A stretch of 64,000 bases of DNA from Bradyrhizobium macuxiense (GTDB lineage Bacteria; Pseudomonadota; Alphaproteobacteria; Rhizobiales; Xanthobacteraceae), in contig NZ_VITY01000004.1 in assembly GCF_007993935.1 (NCBI RefSeq), positions 434,001-498,000 on the forward strand, given 5' to 3'. Shown piece by piece: positions 7,250-15,198 of the stretch; positions within the stretch are counted from its first letter, which is position 1; each line of letters begins with the position of its first letter. The notes beneath the pieces are model-generated. The model had not been told where the DNA came from. It ran no database searches and saw only the letters and a program-made list of their open reading frames with translations. The position numbers were made by a program, and so were the translations under genes.

Positions 7250-9022
7250 CTACCGCCGAAAGCCGTTGGCGCGCGAATAGCTCTGGCGGCTGTCCTGGGA
7301 CGGGCGCGCCGCCATGCTGGCGCGGCTCTCGCTGGCGACCGGCGTCGCGGGCTTCAGGTCCTCGAGGAAGATCGGCTTGGCGAAGTAATAGCCCTGGGCA
7401 TAGCGGATCTTGGTCGCCGCCTGCAGATAGGTGAGCTCCTCGTAGGACTCGATGCCCTCGGCGATCACGGTCATGCCGAGCGCCTCGCTCAGCGATTCGA
7501 TCGCGCGCAGGATGCCCTGGCTGCGCGGCCGCTGATGGATGTCGGTGATGAAGGAGCGGTCGATCTTGATCTCGTCGGCGGTGATGTCGGCGAGTGCCGA
7601 CAGCGACGAATAGCCGATGCCGAAATCGTCGATCGAGATGCCGACGCCGATGCCGCGCAGGATCGGCAGGATCTGATCCTGGAAGTGCGACCGGGTCACG
7701 AACGCGTCCTCGGTCACCTCGATCATGAAGCGCTTCGGGAAGCCGGTTTCCTCGATCGCGCGGGCGAAGCGGCGCATGAACTCGAGATTGCCGGCCTGCT
7801 TGGCCGCGACATTGATGCTGATCGTCGCCGTGGGGCCGAACGTGTCGTTGATCAGGTCGATCGACTTGACGATTTCCGCCAGCACCAGAAACGTCAGCTC
7901 GTCGATCAGGCCGAGCTCGACGGCGAGGTTGATGAAGGTGCCCGGCGCCTGGATCACGCCCTCGTCGTCGCGTAGCCGCACCAGCGCCTCGATGCCCTTG
8001 ACCTCGTGGGTGCGGATATCGACCTTGGCCTGGAATGCGCAGCAGAAGCGCTTTTCGAGGATCGCCAGCCGCAGCGACTGCTCGATCTTCATGCGCGCCA
8101 GCGCCTCGCGCTCCATGCTGTTGTCGAAGAACGCGGTCGAGCCCTTGCCGTTGTTCTTGACGCGGTACATCGCGATATCGGCATTCTGGCGCAGCGCCTC
8201 GTAGCTCCTGCCGTGCATCGGGTAGAGGCTGACGCCGATCGAGGTGGAGGCGAAGATCTCGGAGTCCTCGATGAAGAACGGCGCTTTCAGCCGCTCCTGC
8301 ATGACGTGGATGAACTCGGCAACCTCGTCGTTGCTGCTGATCGGGTTCAGCAGCAGCAGGAATTCGTCGCCGGAGATCCGTGACAGGATGTCGGTTGCGC
8401 GCAACGCGTGGCCGAGCCGCTTGGACAGTTCGACCAGCAGCGCATCGCCGATCGCGTGGCCGTAATAGTCGTTGATGTGCTTGAAGTTGTCGACGTCGAG
8501 AAAGGCGAGCGCGAAATGGCTCTGCGCGGTGTCGCGGATCAGGCCGTTGACGCGATGCTCGATCACGCGCCGGGTCGGCAGGCCGGTCAGTTCATCGTAA
8601 TAGGCCGAGCGGAACAGCTGGTCCTCGAACGCCTTCTGCTCGCTGATGTCGGTCGAGGTCGAGATCAGGAGATTGCGGCCGGCGATCTGGACCGGCCGGT
8701 GCGAGGTGAGAAACACGTATTTGGATGCGCCGCAGGAGAGCACTTCCTCGAGTACCACCGGGCGGCCGCTGCGCAGCATGTCCAGATTGGCGGCATGACG
8801 ATCATCGGCCGGTGCCGGCTGGCTCGCGCTCGCCGCCAGCTGCAGCTGGCTCGCTGCCGCTTCGTTCACCAGGATGAACTGACCCTGCTCGTCCTGCACC
8901 GTCACGCCCGCTGGCAGCAGCTGGAGAAGATCGCGCAGGATGCGCAGTTCATTTCCGGAAATGTCGTCTTGGCCGGTCGCTGCCGCGCCCGCCTGAAAAT
9001 CGCTTTTCGTGAAACTATGCAT
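7250..9022 (-). CDS. PAS-GGDEF-EAL cyclic-di-GMP signalling protein
   Basis: A 590-aa protein. The start is set at the ATG at 9022 because AAGG lies 7 bases upstream; an open frame extends to 9193 without a better start. Domains in order: a PAS-like sensor (about 20-125, including AGVTVQDEQGQFILVNEAAA), GGDEF (about 140-305, with RISGDEFLLLL, an SGDEF variant of the active site) and EAL (about 315-575). The EAL domain keeps EALVRLRD, EVTEDAF, DDFGIGYSSL, KIDRSF and EGIES, the residues expected for c-di-GMP phosphodiesterase activity. No membrane segments. Likely an active phosphodiesterase; cyclase activity is uncertain. Confidence 0.93.
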   Translation of the reverse strand: MHSFTKSDFQAGAAATGQDDISGNELRILRDLLQLLPAGVTVQDEQGQFILVNEAAASQLQLAASASQPAPADDRHAANLDMLRSGRPVVLEEVLSCGASKYVFLTSHRPVQIAGRNLLISTSTDISEQKAFEDQLFRSAYYDELTGLPTRRVIEHRVNGLIRDTAQSHFALAFLDVDNFKHINDYYGHAIGDALLVELSKRLGHALRATDILSRISGDEFLLLLNPISSNDEVAEFIHVMQERLKAPFFIEDSEIFASTSIGVSLYPMHGRSYEALRQNADIAMYRVKNNGKGSTAFFDNSMEREALARMKIEQSLRLAILEKRFCCAFQAKVDIRTHEVKGIEALVRLRDDEGVIQAPGTFINLAVELGLIDELTFLVLAEIVKSIDLINDTFGPTATISINVAAKQAGNLEFMRRFARAIEETGFPKRFMIEVTEDAFVTRSHFQDQILPILRGIGVGISIDDFGIGYSSLSALADITADEIKIDRSFITDIHQRPRSQGILRAIESLSEALGMTVIAEGIESYEELTYLQAATKIRYAQGYYFAKPIFLEDLKPATPVASESRASMAARPSQDSRQSYSRANGFRR

Positions 9023-9226
9023 GTGCCGACCTTGGCAAAGTCCGTTGTAGTTTTGGTTAAGCGGACCTGCGAAATGCCGTGACAGAATGAGACCCGGGCT
9101 GCTTTCGCAAGCCGTCGCGGCAATCGTCATTAACAGAGTATCAATGTCGGGCTCAGTCGCTGGTGAAAGCGATTGCGGCGCGCACGGTTGCACCGGAAAA
9201 TGCGCCTGTGCCGGAAAGCGTACTTA

Positions 9227-10189
9227 TCAACAGTTGGGAAGCTTGCACTGCATGGTGCAGTGAACGCCGGTCTTCAGGTAACTGATCTCGGTCTTGCCGT
9301 CGAACGGCCGCAGCGCCGACTTCAGCAGCTTGGTGCCGAAGCCGGGTTCGCCGAGCACCTCGACCACCGGTCCCTCGGTTTCGTCCCAGATCACGTTGAG
9401 ACGTCCATCATCCACCGTCCACGACACCTGCAGAAACCCGCGCGGCGAGGAGAAGGCGCCGTACTTTCCTGCGTTGGTTGCGAGCTCGTGGAAGATCAGC
9501 GCCAGCGAGACGGCGAGCTTGGCGGGCAGGAACAATTGCTCGCCGTTGAGATTGAACCGCACATGGCCGTAAGGGCCGAGCTCCGAGCGCAGCAAATCCT
9601 TGATATCGCAGCCATAGCCGTCGACCCGCGCGATCAGATCGTCGGTCGCCGAGAGTGCGCGGATGCGATGGTCGATGCGCTGCCAGACATCAGGCCGGTC
9701 CTGCAGCGCCTGATGCAGCACGGCATGAATGGTCGAGGATTTGTTCTTCAGCCGGTGCTGCAATTCGTCGACCACGATCTTGCGGTACTGCTCCTCCTCG
9801 ATCAGCCGCTTGGACACCTCGCGCTGCTGGGCAACCAGGGAACGGTAATGCTCCACGCCCCAGATCGCGATGCCGCACACCGCCCAGAAGATCATCAGCA
9901 GTGCAAAGCGCGCCGGATCGGCGTGCCCGCTGCTGAAATTGATGATGACGCCGAGCAGGCCGCTTGCCAGCGCGGTTGCGATCCCGATCCGGAAGCCGCC
10001 AAAGGCGGTCGCGAAGAACACCGCCGGGAAATAGGGCGTGAAGAACACATCCGGCCTGATCTGGGCGAGCCCGAAGCGCGCGGCCGTGGCCAAAACGAGA
10101 CAGAGCACCGCGAAGCTCGCCGCAAGCAGCATCGAAGGCTGGGAATCGCCCCGCCAACCCGCCCTGAATTCGTCGATCCATTTCGCCAT
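9227..10189 (-). CDS. Membrane-bound HWE/HisKA_2-type histidine kinase
   Basis: A 320-aa protein. Three to four hydrophobic segments in the first 110 residues resemble the DUF4118 sensor module (FFATAFGGFRIGIATALASG). The kinase core has VVDELQHRLKNKSSTIHAVL, the phospho-acceptor region of the HWE/HisKA_2 class, and a HATPase N-box HELATNAGKYGA followed by GFGTKLL. The start at 10189 places the first membrane helix correctly; the frame upstream of it runs antisense to the SDR gene and is not credible. Orphan kinase with no adjacent response regulator. Confidence 0.87.
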   Translation of the reverse strand: MAKWIDEFRAGWRGDSQPSMLLAASFAVLCLVLATAARFGLAQIRPDVFFTPYFPAVFFATAFGGFRIGIATALASGLLGVIINFSSGHADPARFALLMIFWAVCGIAIWGVEHYRSLVAQQREVSKRLIEEEQYRKIVVDELQHRLKNKSSTIHAVLHQALQDRPDVWQRIDHRIRALSATDDLIARVDGYGCDIKDLLRSELGPYGHVRFNLNGEQLFLPAKLAVSLALIFHELATNAGKYGAFSSPRGFLQVSWTVDDGRLNVIWDETEGPVVEVLGEPGFGTKLLKSALRPFDGKTEISYLKTGVHCTMQCKLPNC

Positions 10190-10367
10190 CGGTCGTTCCA
10201 GTTCACGTGAACAGGCGACCCAAAATAAGGCCGCTGCGACCGAAAAACCGCAGTTGTGGCCTTCTGGCCACAGGTGGACCTTGACCACCGGAAACCGCGC
10301 CCCCGCTTGCGTTGGTGGAAGCAGCTGGGGAATATCCGCAACATCAAACGTTAATCGGGGGACCGGC

Positions 10368-11207
10368 ATGGGACGGCTGGACGGCAAGGTCGCGGTGATC
10401 ACCGGGGCGACCAGCGGCATCGGGTTGCGCACGGCGGAGGTTTTTGTCGCCGAGGGCGCCCGGATCGTGATCGCCGGGCGCCGCGCGCCGGAGGGCGAGG
10501 CGCTGGCGCAACAGCTCGGCGAGGCTTGCGTGTTTCGGCAGACCGACGTCACGGTCGAGGACCAGATGCAGGCGCTGATCGCGCTTGCGGTGGAGAAGTT
10601 CGGCCGGATCGACTGCCTGTTCAACAACGCCGGCGGTCCGTCGCAGACCGGCGGCATCGAGGGCCTCGACGTCGAGCGGTTCGACGCGGCGATGGCAACC
10701 CTGGTGCGCAGCGTCATGCTCGGCATGAAGCATGCGGCGCCGTACATGCGCAAGCAGGGATCCGGCAGCATCATCAACAATGGCAGCATTGCCGGACGGC
10801 TCGCCGGGTTCTCCTCTTCGATGGTCTATGGCGCGGCGAAGGCGGCGGTGATTCATTTCACCAAATGCGTGGCGATGGAGCTCGGCGAGTCCGGCATTCG
10901 CGTCAACTCGATCTCGCCCGGTGCGATCGCCACCGGGATTTTCGGCAAGGCACTGGGGTTGTCGACCGACGCGGCCGAGAAGACCGCGTCCGTGATGCGC
11001 GAGGTCTACAAGGCGGCGCAGCCGATCCCGCGCGCCGGCCTGCCCGACGACATCGCGCATGCCGCGGTGTTCCTGGCGAGCGACGAATCGAGCTTCATCA
11101 ACGGTCATGACCTCGTCGTCGACGGCGCCATCACCGGCGGCCGCAACTGGAGCCAGCAGCAGGCGGGCTATGTGTCGTTGCGCAAGGCGTTCGATCAGGG
11201 GGCGTAG
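10368..11207 (+). CDS. SDR-family NAD(P)-dependent oxidoreductase
   Basis: A 279-aa classical short-chain dehydrogenase: cofactor motif TGATSGIG at residues 12-19, NNAGG, catalytic Ser in NNGSIAG and the YGAAK active site (YxxxK), ending with the usual NGHDLVVDGAITGG. GGGGGA precedes the ATG. Length is slightly above the classical 250. Substrate unknown; cyclopentanol- or hydroxysteroid-dehydrogenase-like members look similar. The divergent kinase gene starts 178 bp away and the following cyclase gene lies 26 bp downstream. Confidence 0.9.
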   Translation: MGRLDGKVAVITGATSGIGLRTAEVFVAEGARIVIAGRRAPEGEALAQQLGEACVFRQTDVTVEDQMQALIALAVEKFGRIDCLFNNAGGPSQTGGIEGLDVERFDAAMATLVRSVMLGMKHAAPYMRKQGSGSIINNGSIAGRLAGFSSSMVYGAAKAAVIHFTKCVAMELGESGIRVNSISPGAIATGIFGKALGLSTDAAEKTASVMREVYKAAQPIPRAGLPDDIAHAAVFLASDESSFINGHDLVVDGAITGGRNWSQQQAGYVSLRKAFDQGA

Positions 11208-11233
11208 CTGGGACAGTCGCCGGGACAGAAAGC

Positions 11234-12247
11234 ATGAACGCGAGGCTCGAGCGGAAGCTGCAACGACTTGCCGCCGTCCTTGTCGCCGGAATCCTGTCCG
11301 GCGTCGCGATCACGCTCAGCGCCTTCGGCGGCGGCGCTGCCCAGTTGACTGTAGGCATCACCTACGGGTTCCTGCTTGCCGGCGTGATCGGCTCGATCGA
11401 GCTGTTCGTCCTTGAAGATTGGGACTGGCTCAAACGCCTGTCGTTCCTCTCCAATCTGGCCGTGCGCAGCGCCATCTACGCGGCCATCATCATCGGCATC
11501 CAGTTGCTGCAGCCGGGCGAACGCATCGCAGGCGTGGCGCCGCAGGATTCGCTGCAGAACTTCTGGTCGAGTTTCGCGCGCTCCGCCATCGTCTCGGTGC
11601 TGGTCAACCTGGGATTCGGTATCGCCAACCTGATCGGCTCGCGCGCGCTGATGAACTTCGTCACCGGGCGCTATCACGCGCCGGTCGAGGAAGACCGCTT
11701 CGTGCTGTTCGTCGATATCGCCGGATCGACCGGGCTCGCCGAGCGTCTCGGCGGCATCGGTATCCATCGTTTTCTCGACCGCACCTTCCGCCTGCTGACG
11801 CAGTCGGTGGTCGATTATCGCGGCGAGGTGCTCAACTATGTCGGCGACGAGATCATCGTGACCTGGCCCGAACAAAGCGGTGCGGTCGATTGCCGGCCGC
11901 TGCGCTGTTTCGTGGCGATGCGCCGCGCGTTGCAGAAGGCGGCGCCGCAGTTCGAGCGCGAATTCGGCGCGGTGCCGCAGATCCGCGGCAGCCTGCATTT
12001 CGGCCCGGTGATCGTCGGCGAGATCGGCGACGTCAAGCGCGCGATCGTGTTCAACGGCGATGTCATGAACACCGCGGCGCGGCTGGAGGAGTTGAGTCGC
12101 AAGGTCGATGGCGGCTTTCTCGCCTCGCGAGCGGCGATGGCGCGCTTCGCCGGCCCGCCGCCATTTCCGGTGAGCGATCTCGGCACGCTCCCGATCCGCG
12201 GCCGCGTCGACGGCATCGACGTCGTTGGGATCGGAGCGGTGGCGTAG
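11234..12247 (+). CDS. Membrane-anchored class III adenylate/guanylate cyclase
   Basis: A 337-aa protein. Roughly the first 150 residues contain four hydrophobic segments (including VLVAGILSGVAITL, LTVGITYGFLLAGVIG and SAIYAAIIIGIQLL). The cyclase domain starts at VLFVDIAGSTGLAERLGG; the two metal-binding aspartates are in FVDIAG and VGDEII, and the later FNGDVMNTAARLEEL holds the transition-state Asn/Arg pair. Likely makes cAMP. The start lies 26 bp after the SDR stop, so co-transcription is plausible. What the membrane domain senses is unknown. Confidence 0.88.
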   Translation: MNARLERKLQRLAAVLVAGILSGVAITLSAFGGGAAQLTVGITYGFLLAGVIGSIELFVLEDWDWLKRLSFLSNLAVRSAIYAAIIIGIQLLQPGERIAGVAPQDSLQNFWSSFARSAIVSVLVNLGFGIANLIGSRALMNFVTGRYHAPVEEDRFVLFVDIAGSTGLAERLGGIGIHRFLDRTFRLLTQSVVDYRGEVLNYVGDEIIVTWPEQSGAVDCRPLRCFVAMRRALQKAAPQFEREFGAVPQIRGSLHFGPVIVGEIGDVKRAIVFNGDVMNTAARLEELSRKVDGGFLASRAAMARFAGPPPFPVSDLGTLPIRGRVDGIDVVGIGAVA

Positions 12248-12675
12248 CCCTCAAGCATCGACGTTCGCCTCAGACGCGAACGGTGACGTCGGGCTGGCTC
12301 GATGAGAATGCAAGTCGGCTTTGGATCTGCAGCGGCCATCACGCGGTGAAGGTCACGTACCAATCCCGTGCTGAGGTGGCATTCCTTCGACGCCAAATCG
12401 GAAATGACTTCCGAAAATGACTTCCCAAAATGACTTGCAAGTTAGTTTCTGAAAAATAAGTCAGTTTCGCTGTCGCGGCCTGTGAGAGGTGCCTCAAAAA
12501 AAACGGAGATGGCTTGGGACATTCTGCGTTGCTCGGCGTTCTTTGCTCGCGGCGACCAAACCACCAATGGCAAGGGGATGGTCAATGCGCACTCATGGAG
12601 TGTCGGCCAATGCTGGCGCTTCGCAATTCAGCAAGCAACTGCAATGCGCAGAATCGTCTTCAAAGGAGTGCAGAG
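12248..12675. other. Long upstream region of the exporter cluster
   Basis: 428 bp without a convincing gene; the open frames at 12482-12679 and 12514-12675 lack ribosome sites and coding character. It is less GC-rich than the flanks. It contains three direct copies of a 9-bp word described in a separate entry, and an AAAGGAG ribosome site at 12662-12668 for the next gene. It probably holds the promoter of the 12676-16430 operon. Confidence 0.5.
12402..12436. repeat. Three direct repeats of AAATGACTT with 13-bp period
   Basis: Identical 9-mers at 12402-12410, 12415-12423 and 12428-12436, spaced exactly 13 bp, with CC following the first two copies. An imperfect inverted copy (aagtcagtt) follows at about 12458. 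This lies 240 bp upstream of the exporter operon and could be a tandem operator; no protein is identified. Confidence 0.55.
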
Positions 12676-13005
12676 ATGAAGCACGTGTTAGTCTCCCTCG
12701 CTATCGGCGCCTGCCTGCTGCTTCCGTCCGCGGGCGTGGTGTTGGGCGCGGGTCCTCCCGTCAAGCCTGCTCAAAATCCTACGACAGGACAGCATGGCTC
12801 CAATCACAACTTTAGCTGTACCACCAGTGGTGCAGGTATCAACACTCCGGGGAATGCTATGGCAGCACCGGGGTCGCCGTTCAATCCAAGTGGGCAAGCA
12901 GGCAACGTCTATGCGGGAAATCCGGGCACAGCATCGGCAGCGAACGCAAATTCGACGGCCGCCGTTTCCCAATATGATGTCGCTTGCTCGCACCAAGCGC
13001 CCTAG
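12676..13005 (+). CDS. Small secreted protein upstream of a MacAB-like exporter
   Basis: A 109-aa protein with a strong ribosome site (AAGGAG, 7 bases upstream). The signal peptide (VLVSLAIGACLLLPSAGVV) probably ends near LGAG. The mature part is rich in Gly, Asn, Ala, Ser and Pro (for example NPTTGQHGSNHNFSC and GNVYAGNPGTASAANANS), with two cysteines near its ends, so it is likely unstructured or weakly repetitive. Its position just before an adaptor/ABC exporter suggests a functional tie, but the signal peptide points to Sec export of the protein itself. No family recognised. Confidence 0.6.
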   Translation: MKHVLVSLAIGACLLLPSAGVVLGAGPPVKPAQNPTTGQHGSNHNFSCTTSGAGINTPGNAMAAPGSPFNPSGQAGNVYAGNPGTASAANANSTAAVSQYDVACSHQAP

Positions 13006-13099
13006 CCCTGAAGATTGCAGAGCCTGATTTGCCTGCTGTGGCCGTAAGCACTGATGCCTCGGACGAGCCGGCAATGCGTTGAAGCAGGATGACAGCCAC

Positions 13100-14452
13100 A
13101 TGCGTTTCGTCGGCGTGGCATTTCTGTTGTGCGCCTTGATGGTCGGGCTGGGCTATACCTATGGTCAAGATAGCTCGGCCCCGACCTTCCTCACGGCCCC
13201 GGTTGAACGGGGCAGCATCTCGACCCTGATAAAGGCCAGCGGCACCGTTGAGGCGGTCGTAAATGTTGATGTCAGCTCGCAATTGTCGGGACAGATTGCC
13301 GAAGTGTTCGTTAGTTTCAACGACAGCGTAACGGCCGGGCAGCCGATCGCGCGAATAGATCAGGAGATCTTTGCGGCCCGCGTCAAGGAAGCAAGAGCCG
13401 CCCTGAGAGTGGCGAGAGCCACCGCTCAAGTGGAACAGGCAGCGCTGGAACGAGCGAAGGTCGCAGTGACCAATGCGCGGACTGCCGAAAAGCTGGCGGA
13501 AGATCAATCGACTGCGAGCAAGGTCAGACAAGAAGAAGCGGAGAGGGAATTCCAGCGAAAGCTCGCATTGGCACGCAGTGGAAGCGGTACCGACCGAGAC
13601 TTGAGCCAGGCGCGCTCGCTGCGCGATGCGGGAGCCGCCGATCTGCGCGCTTCGCTCGAGCAAATCCAGATGAAAGCCGAGGCCATTGCGATTGCGGAGG
13701 CGGAAAGCCAAATGGCCGAGGCCAATCTCGAGAATGCACAGGCGGTCATCGAGCAGCGGCAGGCGGCCGTCGATCAGGCCGAGGTCGATCTCGGTCGGAC
13801 CGTGCTCCGTGCGCCGATCAATGGAATCATCATCAAGCGGGATGTCAATCCAGGGCAAACGGTCGCCGTCAGTCTCGAAGCCAAGACGTTGTTCAAGATT
13901 GCGGACGATCTGCGGGAGATGGAGGTCCATGGCAAGATCGACGAGGCCGATGTCGGGCAATTGAAAGTGGGCCAGACGGTCCAGTTCACGGTGGACGCTT
14001 ATCCCGACCGGACCTTCAGCGGGCAGATTCTCCAGATCCGCAAGTCTCCCGAAGTCGTGCAGAACGTCGTCACCTATACGACGATCGTTTCCGCGCCGAA
14101 TCCGGACCTTTTGCTGCTGCCGGGAATGACTGCCCAGCTTCGGATTGTGGTGAGCGATACGCGCGGGATTCTCAAAATTCCCAGCCAGGCGCTGCGCTTC
14201 CGACCGAACGATGCCGGCTCTTCGACAGGTCACCAGAGTGCAGACAAGGCCACCTCCTCGAAACCTTCTGCGACGGTATGGCTGGTCGGTGACGGTGGGC
14301 GACCGCAACCCGTTGCAGTGAGACTGGGGGCGAGCGACGACAACAGCGCCGAACTGCTGGATGGCGCGCTCGCGGAGGACCAGCACGTGATCATCGGGGT
14401 TGCGAACTCGCAAAAGCAAAGGGGCTATTTCGGCGTGCGCCTCGGATTTTGA
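13100..14452 (+). CDS. MacA/HlyD-like periplasmic adaptor of an ABC exporter
   Basis: A 450-aa membrane-fusion protein. A single N-terminal membrane anchor (VGVAFLLCALMVGLGYTYG) is followed by a lipoyl half-motif (KASGTVEAVVNVDVSSQLSG), a long coiled-coil hairpin (about residues 95-235, Ala/Glu/Arg-rich), the second lipoyl half (VLRAPINGIIIKRDVNPGQT) and beta-barrel regions. The ATG at 13100 is chosen over the TTG at 13079. The hairpin is longer than in most MacA proteins, which could fit a TolC-type duct. The stop overlaps the possible TTG start of the ABC ATPase gene. No outer-membrane partner gene is nearby. Confidence 0.88.
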   Translation: MRFVGVAFLLCALMVGLGYTYGQDSSAPTFLTAPVERGSISTLIKASGTVEAVVNVDVSSQLSGQIAEVFVSFNDSVTAGQPIARIDQEIFAARVKEARAALRVARATAQVEQAALERAKVAVTNARTAEKLAEDQSTASKVRQEEAEREFQRKLALARSGSGTDRDLSQARSLRDAGAADLRASLEQIQMKAEAIAIAEAESQMAEANLENAQAVIEQRQAAVDQAEVDLGRTVLRAPINGIIIKRDVNPGQTVAVSLEAKTLFKIADDLREMEVHGKIDEADVGQLKVGQTVQFTVDAYPDRTFSGQILQIRKSPEVVQNVVTYTTIVSAPNPDLLLLPGMTAQLRIVVSDTRGILKIPSQALRFRPNDAGSSTGHQSADKATSSKPSATVWLVGDGGRPQPVAVRLGASDDNSAELLDGALAEDQHVIIGVANSQKQRGYFGVRLGF

Positions 14453-14466
14453 GATCGGATTCTAGG

Positions 14467-15198
14467 ATGCAGCCCCTGGTTCGAACCGTTGGAATCTCAA
14501 AAAGCTATCCTTCCGGCGGCTCGATCGTCCGCGCGGTATCGAATGTGTCACTCACAATCGAGCGCGGCGAGTTTGTTGCAGTACGGGGCCGGTCGGGTTC
14601 GGGAAAGTCGACCCTGATGAACCTTTTGGGTCTGTTGGATCGGCCCGATTCAGGCACATACGCGTTCAACGGTCGGGAAGTTGCAAAGCTGAGCGAAGAC
14701 GGACGCGCGACCGTCAGGAGCCACGACATCGGATTCATATTCCAGCAGCCGGCCCTTCTGCCGCGGGCAACCGCGCTGGAAAATGTCGAACTTCCGCTGA
14801 TCTACGCCGGCATTTCTCCCTCCAGGCGACGTCGCACGGCCAAGGATGCGCTTGACTGCGTGGGCCTGGCCGACCGCGGCCATCATTGGCCAAACCAACT
14901 CTCTGGAGGAGAGCAGCAGCGGGTCGTCATTGCTCGTGCGACAGTCAACGATCCAGCGCTCATTCTCGCCGACGAGCCCACCGGGTCGCTCGATAGTGCC
15001 ACCGGCAACGAGATCCTGTCGCTGTTCGAGGCTCTCCATCGCGATGGACGCACGATCATCGTGGTTACGCATGCCGCCGAGGTCGCCAATCGTGCGCGGC
15101 GACTGTTCACCTTGCACGATGGACAAATCGTCGAAGACGGCTCGGCATCATCAGACAATTTGCGTCCGGCCGCCCTCGCCATGGGTCCCTTGCCATGA
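14467..15198 (+). CDS. MacB/LolD-type ABC transporter ATP-binding protein
   Basis: A 243-aa ATPase: Walker A GRSGSGKST, Q-loop in FIFQQPALLPRATALENV, signature LSGGEQQR, Walker B LILADEPT with D-loop GSLD, and H-loop VVTHAAE. The stand-alone ATPase followed by an FtsX-type permease matches split MacB/LolCDE/YknXYZ systems. The start may be the ATG at 14467 or a TTG at 14449 that overlaps the adaptor stop; neither has a strong ribosome site, so coupling is likely. The stop overlaps the next start in an ATGA. Confidence 0.92.
   Translation: MQPLVRTVGISKSYPSGGSIVRAVSNVSLTIERGEFVAVRGRSGSGKSTLMNLLGLLDRPDSGTYAFNGREVAKLSEDGRATVRSHDIGFIFQQPALLPRATALENVELPLIYAGISPSRRRRTAKDALDCVGLADRGHHWPNQLSGGEQQRVVIARATVNDPALILADEPTGSLDSATGNEILSLFEALHRDGRTIIVVTHAAEVANRARRLFTLHDGQIVEDGSASSDNLRPAALAMGPLP

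Noticed and set aside
7100..7975. A 291-aa plus-strand open frame antisense to the GGDEF-EAL gene
   Set aside because: Arg/Asp/Leu-rich shadow composition produced by the opposite high-GC gene; the minus-strand protein has clear domains.
10190..10789. N-terminal extension of the HWE kinase frame
   Set aside because: It runs antisense through the SDR gene and has no membrane or sensor pattern; the ATG at 10189 gives a complete protein.
12482..12679. Open frames upstream of the exporter operon
   Set aside because: No ribosome sites and poor coding character; the region is better explained as regulatory sequence.
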